Origin: a virus
Virus record (IMG/VR): IMGVR_UViG_3300001533_000370
Coordinates: 1-26,219 of that record
DNA: 26,219 nucleotides
Direction: 5' to 3' (one strand)
Positions 22,325 to 26,219 of the stretch are shown here, piece after piece. The position numbers and the translations under genes were made by a program. Every line of letters starts with the position of its first letter. Position 1 is the first letter of the stretch. The notes beneath the pieces are model-generated. The model worked only from the letters and a program-made list of their open reading frames with translations. It was not told where the DNA came from and ran no database searches.

Positions 22325-22915
22325 ATGTCTGTAATCAACTTTCTTTTTGGGAACAGAACACCATCAGGCTTTGCCCTGGAGGGCATTGTTGAGTTTGAGG
22401 CCGATCTGACCATCGAAGAGCAGCATCAGCGAACAGCAGATGTGACCCAAGAGCCGGTGGAAGATGGCAGCAACATATCTGATCACGTCATTTTACAGCC
22501 GGAAACAGTAAATCTTGAAGGCTATGTCACAGACACCCCGGCGGCTATTTTTGCGGCACAATCCGGGCGAACGCAATCAGCATTTGAAACACTGGAAGAC
22601 GCCTACAATAGCCGGGAGCCATTGACCGTTGTCACCGGGCGCAAGACGTATCAGGACATGATCATCACGCGGTTGAACATGCCGCGCAACCAGCCCGCGT
22701 CCATGCGTTTCAGCCTGGAACTGCAACACGTTACGATTGTAGAAGCCGAAACAACGCAATTGCCGAATGCAGAACCGGAAATCAAAGACGATGTAGAACC
22801 ACGCCGGGATGCTGGCAGACAAAGTGCACAGCAGCCGGATAGCCAGACTGCGGAAGCAGCAGAAGATCAGATCGAGCAATCAAGCGTCTTGTTTGATCTG
22901 TTCGGGGGTCAATAA
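22325..22915 (+). CDS. Dit-like distal tail protein
   Basis: A 196-residue protein. The first 140 residues have the Dit-like pattern INFLFGNRTPSGFALEGIVEFEADLTIEEQHQRTADVTQEPVEDGSNISDHV in essence, then LEGYVTDTP, TLEDAYNSREPLTVVTGRKTYQDMIITRLNMPRN and SLELQHVTIVE. The last 50 residues are acidic and Gln-rich, probably flexible. It would sit where tube meets baseplate. It begins 4 bases after the tape measure stop. Confidence 0.75.
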   Translation: MSVINFLFGNRTPSGFALEGIVEFEADLTIEEQHQRTADVTQEPVEDGSNISDHVILQPETVNLEGYVTDTPAAIFAAQSGRTQSAFETLEDAYNSREPLTVVTGRKTYQDMIITRLNMPRNQPASMRFSLELQHVTIVEAETTQLPNAEPEIKDDVEPRRDAGRQSAQQPDSQTAEAAEDQIEQSSVLFDLFGGQ

Positions 22916-23250
22916 TGGCGATACGGACAATACCTATTCCAAACGGCCCACGCTGGATCATGGATGTGCAGCTTGAAGGTGAAATATATACGCTTCGCGG
23001 ATCATGGAACAGCCGGGCAGGTTTTTGGTTGCTTGATATCGAAACGGCAGACGGTAAAAGGTTGTTATTTGGAATCCGGCTTGTGCTTGGATGGCCATTG
23101 CTTTTTGATCAACACAACAAAGACTTGCCGCCCGGGGAGTTATTCGTTGTGGCCCCCGGAAACGAACGCAAGGAAGACCCAAGCCGTGACAGCTTCGAAG
23201 ACGGATCAATGAAACTCGTGTATGTGAGCAGTGATCATGCTGTGGAATAG
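22915..23250 (+). CDS. baseplate plug protein (DUF6983-like)
   Basis: A 111-residue beta-rich protein: MDVQLEGEIYTLRGSWNSRAGFWLLDIETADGKRLLFG in essence, then LVLGWPLLFDQHNKDLPPGELFVVAPG. This matches the small plug proteins found beside Dit-like and hub genes in myoviruses such as cyanophage Pam3. It is thought to seal or line the baseplate channel. It overlaps the hub gene by 14 bases. Confidence 0.7.
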   Translation: MAIRTIPIPNGPRWIMDVQLEGEIYTLRGSWNSRAGFWLLDIETADGKRLLFGIRLVLGWPLLFDQHNKDLPPGELFVVAPGNERKEDPSRDSFEDGSMKLVYVSSDHAVE

Positions 23251-24073
23251 GTGCGCACGCATAACGATAGGCCCGGAAGGTGACAGCGGCTTCTCGTTTG
23301 ATGAGCGGTTTCGCATTGCCTTCCGCGTCACCCGCACCGTGGGCAGCGAGATAAACTCAGCAGATGTACAGATTTACGGGCTATCGGAGCAATCACGGCG
23401 GCGAATCAAAAGACCCGAACAGGTAGCGCAGATTGAAGCGGGTTATGGCGACAGCTATTCCGTGCTTGCCATTGCAGACATCACTCGCACTACCATTGAG
23501 CACAGGCCACCGGATATAATTACAGCGGTTGAGTGCGGAGACGGTGCAAGGGCTTTGCGTGATCGCAAGATCAATCTATCATTTGAGGCCGGGGCCAGCG
23601 TGGAGCGGGTGTTAAACAAAATTGCAGACGAGTTGGCCCTGGGTGTGCGCGAAACCGGCGTGGAGATCAGTGGGGTATATCAGGAAGGCGTAAGTTTTTC
23701 TGGTAATGTTGGAGATGTGCTCAATCAAGTGACGCGCAAGGCTGGTATCGGCTGGAGCATCCAGAACCGAAACCTGCAACTGCTTGATAAATTTAACCCA
23801 AACCAGAGCCGAGGGGTGCTATTAACCCCGACAACTGGCTTGATTGCATCACCAGAACCGCTTGACGATCCTGAGAGTGAGACAGAGCGCCAACGTGGTT
23901 CAGGCTTTGTCGTTCGCTGCCTGCTCAACCCAAAGATCGTACCTGGCGACCGGCTGGAAATCAAATCAAGAGAGGTTGAAGGCGTCTTTCGAGTCGATAC
24001 AGTCAGACACCGGGGTGATACCAGGGGCGCACAATGGATGACTGAGGCAGAGGTGTACAATGTCGAAACGTAG
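23237..24073 (+). CDS. baseplate hub protein (gpD/gp27-like)
   Basis: A 278-residue protein from ATG 23237; GTG 23231 is possible. The N-terminal half is like phage hub proteins: FRIAFRVTRTVGSEINSADVQIYGLSEQSRRRI in essence, then a middle with SVERVLNKIADELAL and GDVLNQVTRKAGIGWSIQNRNLQLL. The end has KIVPGDRLEIKSREVEGVFRVDTVRHRGDTRGAQW, with the VxHxGDT...W pattern seen in hub proteins. It forms the trimer or ring that carries the spike. It overlaps the spike gene by 14 bases. Confidence 0.82.
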   Translation: MLWNRCARITIGPEGDSGFSFDERFRIAFRVTRTVGSEINSADVQIYGLSEQSRRRIKRPEQVAQIEAGYGDSYSVLAIADITRTTIEHRPPDIITAVECGDGARALRDRKINLSFEAGASVERVLNKIADELALGVRETGVEISGVYQEGVSFSGNVGDVLNQVTRKAGIGWSIQNRNLQLLDKFNPNQSRGVLLTPTTGLIASPEPLDDPESETERQRGSGFVVRCLLNPKIVPGDRLEIKSREVEGVFRVDTVRHRGDTRGAQWMTEAEVYNVET

Positions 24074-24830
24074 CTTATCCGAACCAATACAACGCGCCCT
24101 TGATGTGCTGTCAACCGAGATCAGGGTGTGCATTCCTGGGCGCGTGGAAAAATACGATCATACTATCCAGCGGGCAGAGGTTAAGCCCTTAATCAATCGC
24201 TGGTATGCGGATGGACAATCACAGGAAATGCCGGTTGTCGCAGGCGTGCCGGTAGTTTTCCCACGATCCGGAGGGGCGTCCCTGACAATGCCGGTAAAAT
24301 CCGGTGATGGCGTTTTGCTCCTATTTTCTGATCGGAGTATTGATAAATGGCTCAAAAAAGGCGGGGTTGTAACGCCGGATGACAGACGCAAGCATAGTTT
24401 GTCTGATTGCATTGCAATCCCTGGGCTATATTCTTTTGCTGATCAATCACCGTCTGAAAACAATGATGATGTGCTGCTTCAATTTGACGGCTCAAATGTA
24501 CGCTTAAAGCCCGGCGGCAATGCTGAAATTGAAACATCTGCTACAATCAAAGCGGAAACTGTGGACCTGTCTGCCGAATGTGAAACGGCGGAGCTCACAG
24601 CAAGTATAAGCACAGAGATCACAAGCCCCATCACAACAATAAATGGCAATGTGAAAATAAACGGGTCAATTACCTGGACCGGCGTAGCTGCGGGCGATGG
24701 AGGTCCGGCACAATTTAGCAACGGAATTGAAAATGAATCCGGCGATATCAAGAGCAACGGCATATCCCTTGAAAGCCATGTCCACGGCGGAGTTGTGCCG
24801 GGAAGCGGAACGAGCGGAGGCCCGCAGTAA
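24060..24830 (+). CDS. baseplate spike protein (Gp138-N/gpV-like)
   Basis: A 256-residue protein. The N-terminal OB-fold-like part carries VCIPGRVEKYDHTIQRAEVKPLI, then VVAGVPVVFPRSGGASLTMPVKSGDGVLLLFSDRSIDKW, the Gp138/gpV type pattern. From about 145 a repetitive Glu/Thr/Ile/Asn stretch (IETSATIKAETVDLSAECETAEL) is a probable triple beta-helix. The tip holds SHVHGG at about 239-244; an HxH motif at the tip binds iron in known spikes of P2 and phi92. It punctures the outer membrane. The stop overlaps the next ATG by one base. Confidence 0.85.
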   Translation: MSKRSLSEPIQRALDVLSTEIRVCIPGRVEKYDHTIQRAEVKPLINRWYADGQSQEMPVVAGVPVVFPRSGGASLTMPVKSGDGVLLLFSDRSIDKWLKKGGVVTPDDRRKHSLSDCIAIPGLYSFADQSPSENNDDVLLQFDGSNVRLKPGGNAEIETSATIKAETVDLSAECETAELTASISTEITSPITTINGNVKINGSITWTGVAAGDGGPAQFSNGIENESGDIKSNGISLESHVHGGVVPGSGTSGGPQ

Positions 24831-25186
24831 TGAAAGATTATGAGCTGACAGACGGCGGCGATATCAGGATCAGCAACGGGGATAAGGTGCTGGTTGAAGA
24901 TGGCCCGGCCACGGCGCAAAGGATCAAGCAAAAGCTGTCTTTATGGCGCGGGGAATGGTTTTTAGATGCACGGGCAGGCTTCCCTTGGCTTCAAGACGTT
25001 TTAGGCCAGCGTGTAAGGCCGGAAGTCCTGCAATCTTTGTTACGTGATGTCATTACCCGAGATCCAGGGATTCGCACCTTGGAAGAGTTGAATCTTGATT
25101 TTGAGAATGAGGCCCGGCGCATTGAGATCAGCTTTAGAGCACGAGCAACGGATGGTGAAATAATTGAATCAGAGGTTATAATATGA
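24830..25186 (+). CDS. gp25/gpW-like baseplate wedge protein
   Basis: A 118-residue protein with the pattern [43 protein letters not shown], close to its [10 protein letters not shown] start, then a helix and [15 protein letters not shown] at the end. This is a DUF2634/gp25-like wedge component, which links the baseplate hub region to the sheath. It overlaps the spike gene by one base and the J-like gene by four (ATGA). Confidence 0.8.
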   Translation: [118 protein letters not shown]

Positions 25187-26219
25187 GTTATGGCGTAACC
25201 GAAAATGGCTTTGAGCGCCCATCGTTTGATGAGATCCGGCAAGAAATCATTGACGAAAAACGGGCTATTTATGGCGCAATCAACACCGGTCCTGAATCAG
25301 CAATAGGGCAGGAGATAGCGATACAAGCCGAACGGGAAGCTTCGCTTTGGGATGCACTTGAGGCTATCTATACCAGCCAATATCCGCGCAGTGCAGCAGG
25401 ATACAGCCTGGACGGTGCCGTACAGTTTACCGGAATATCAAGGCTTGATGCAACAAAAACAGTCGTGTCGGTTGACTTAACCGGCGACCCTGGCACGGTG
25501 ATACCATCCGGCAGCGAGGCCAGCACAGACGATGGGGATATCTTTGAGCTTGTCGAGGATGTGACACTTGATAGTGAAGGTGAAGGCAGCGGACAAATGC
25601 AGGCCGTTGAATCGGGTGCGGTGATTGCCCTTGCCGGAGCACTTACGAACATCGAAACGCCCGTAAGCGGGTGGGACAGTGTTGACAATCCGGACGATGG
25701 GCAGACCGGGCGGGCGGTTGAAACAGACGCAGAACTGCGAATCAGGCGGCAGGAATCGCTACAGGTAACGGGCGCAGGCACAGTCCCGGCAATCCGGGCG
25801 AGGTTGTTGCAGCAAGTCGACAATGTAACTGCGGTGACGATCATTGAGAATCGATCAGATGAAGAGGATATGGACGGCAGGCCCCCGCACAGCTTTGAAG
25901 CTGTTGTGTCGGGCGGTACTGATCAAGACGTAGCGGATATGCTATGGGAGGCAAAGCCTGCGGGGATCGAAACAACCGGCGAAGAAACAGTAACGGTTGA
26001 AGACTCTGAGGGCGCGGAGCACTCCATCAGTTTTTCCCGGCCAATTCAGGTATATATATGGGCAAAAATTACAGTCGAGGAAAACTCCGAAGGCGTGCCG
26101 GATGGTGCAACTGACGCAATCAAAAAGGAACTTGTCAAATACGGCGAGGGTGAATTTGGCGTTGGCGACGATGTCATTTATCAGGCCCTGTATGGCCCCA
26201 TATACAACAATGTTGATGG
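25183..26219 (+). CDS. baseplate J-like protein, partial at the right edge
   Basis: Frame open from ATG 25183 to the window end, 345 complete codons with no stop. It reads FDEIRQEIIDEKRAIYG, then SLWDALEAIYTSQYPRSAAGYSLDGAVQFTGISR, then GTVIPSGSEAS, IETPVSGWDSV and DAELRIRRQESLQVTGAGTVPAIRARL, then VTIIENRSDEED. This is the baseplate J/gp47-like pattern, including the GWDSVDNP region and the E-L-R-x-R-x-x-x-S motif. Wedges made of this protein ring the hub. The missing part is the C-terminus. Tail fibre genes should follow. Confidence 0.9.
   Translation, partial: MSYGVTENGFERPSFDEIRQEIIDEKRAIYGAINTGPESAIGQEIAIQAEREASLWDALEAIYTSQYPRSAAGYSLDGAVQFTGISRLDATKTVVSVDLTGDPGTVIPSGSEASTDDGDIFELVEDVTLDSEGEGSGQMQAVESGAVIALAGALTNIETPVSGWDSVDNPDDGQTGRAVETDAELRIRRQESLQVTGAGTVPAIRARLLQQVDNVTAVTIIENRSDEEDMDGRPPHSFEAVVSGGTDQDVADMLWEAKPAGIETTGEETVTVEDSEGAEHSISFSRPIQVYIWAKITVEENSEGVPDGATDAIKKELVKYGEGEFGVGDDVIYQALYGPIYNNVD

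Overview
The window is a 26.2 kb stretch of a tailed phage or prophage with a contractile tail (myovirus morphology). It carries a sheath, a tube, a tape measure, a gp25-like baseplate wedge protein and a J-like baseplate protein. The host is very probably a Gram-negative (diderm) bacterium. An inner-membrane spanin overlaps a lipoprotein spanin with a clear lipobox, a pair that is needed only where there is an outer membrane. Ribosome binding sites are strong GGAGG-type and the genetic code is standard: TAA, TAG and TGA all end real genes. No integrase, CI-type repressor, tRNA or host gene is visible, so temperate or virulent status cannot be decided. Both ends cut through phage DNA, with a baseplate J gene open at the right edge.

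Layout. (1) 1-1879, plus strand: small conserved phage proteins, one of which looks frameshifted, and a lysis-type cluster (coiled-coil/TM protein, DUF5675 protein, holin-like protein, overlapping spanins). (2) 1916-6613, minus strand: an operon that starts at a good sigma70-like promoter near 6670 and runs SbcC/Rad50-like ATPase, RecT, an HNH homing endonuclease, an interrupted metallo-beta-lactamase-fold gene, a small protein and a membrane-anchored 3D-domain protein. (3) 6614-6780: divergent control region. (4) 6781-9153, plus strand: Cro-like HTH protein, a small protein, an O-like replication initiator with repeats resembling an origin inside its gene, a probable helicase loader and a DUF1064 nuclease. 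(5) 9257-17046: terminase small and large subunits, DUF1073 portal, an exported protein of unknown role, Mu F-like head protein, DUF2213 protease/scaffold, cement protein, DUF2184 major capsid protein. (6) 17046-18689: neck and connector genes. (7) 18692-26219: sheath, tube, tail chaperone with a probable -1 frameshift product, tape measure, Dit-like protein, baseplate plug, hub, spike, gp25-like and J-like genes.

Points that deserve a second look are these. The metallo-beta-lactamase-fold gene carries an in-frame TGA exactly inside its HxHxDH metal-binding motif, explained by a 6-bp insertion beside a perfect 14-bp inverted repeat. A promoter-terminator pair sits directly in front of the protease/scaffold gene. 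Iteron-like repeats with an AT-rich stretch lie inside the replication gene. A secreted-protein gene is buried in the head operon. An unlisted 200-nt coding extension of the tail chaperone is reachable only by -1 frameshifting. Most of the structural module is ordinary for this phage type. I see no clear wholly new system. The ATPase-RecT-MBL recombination set is the nearest to one.
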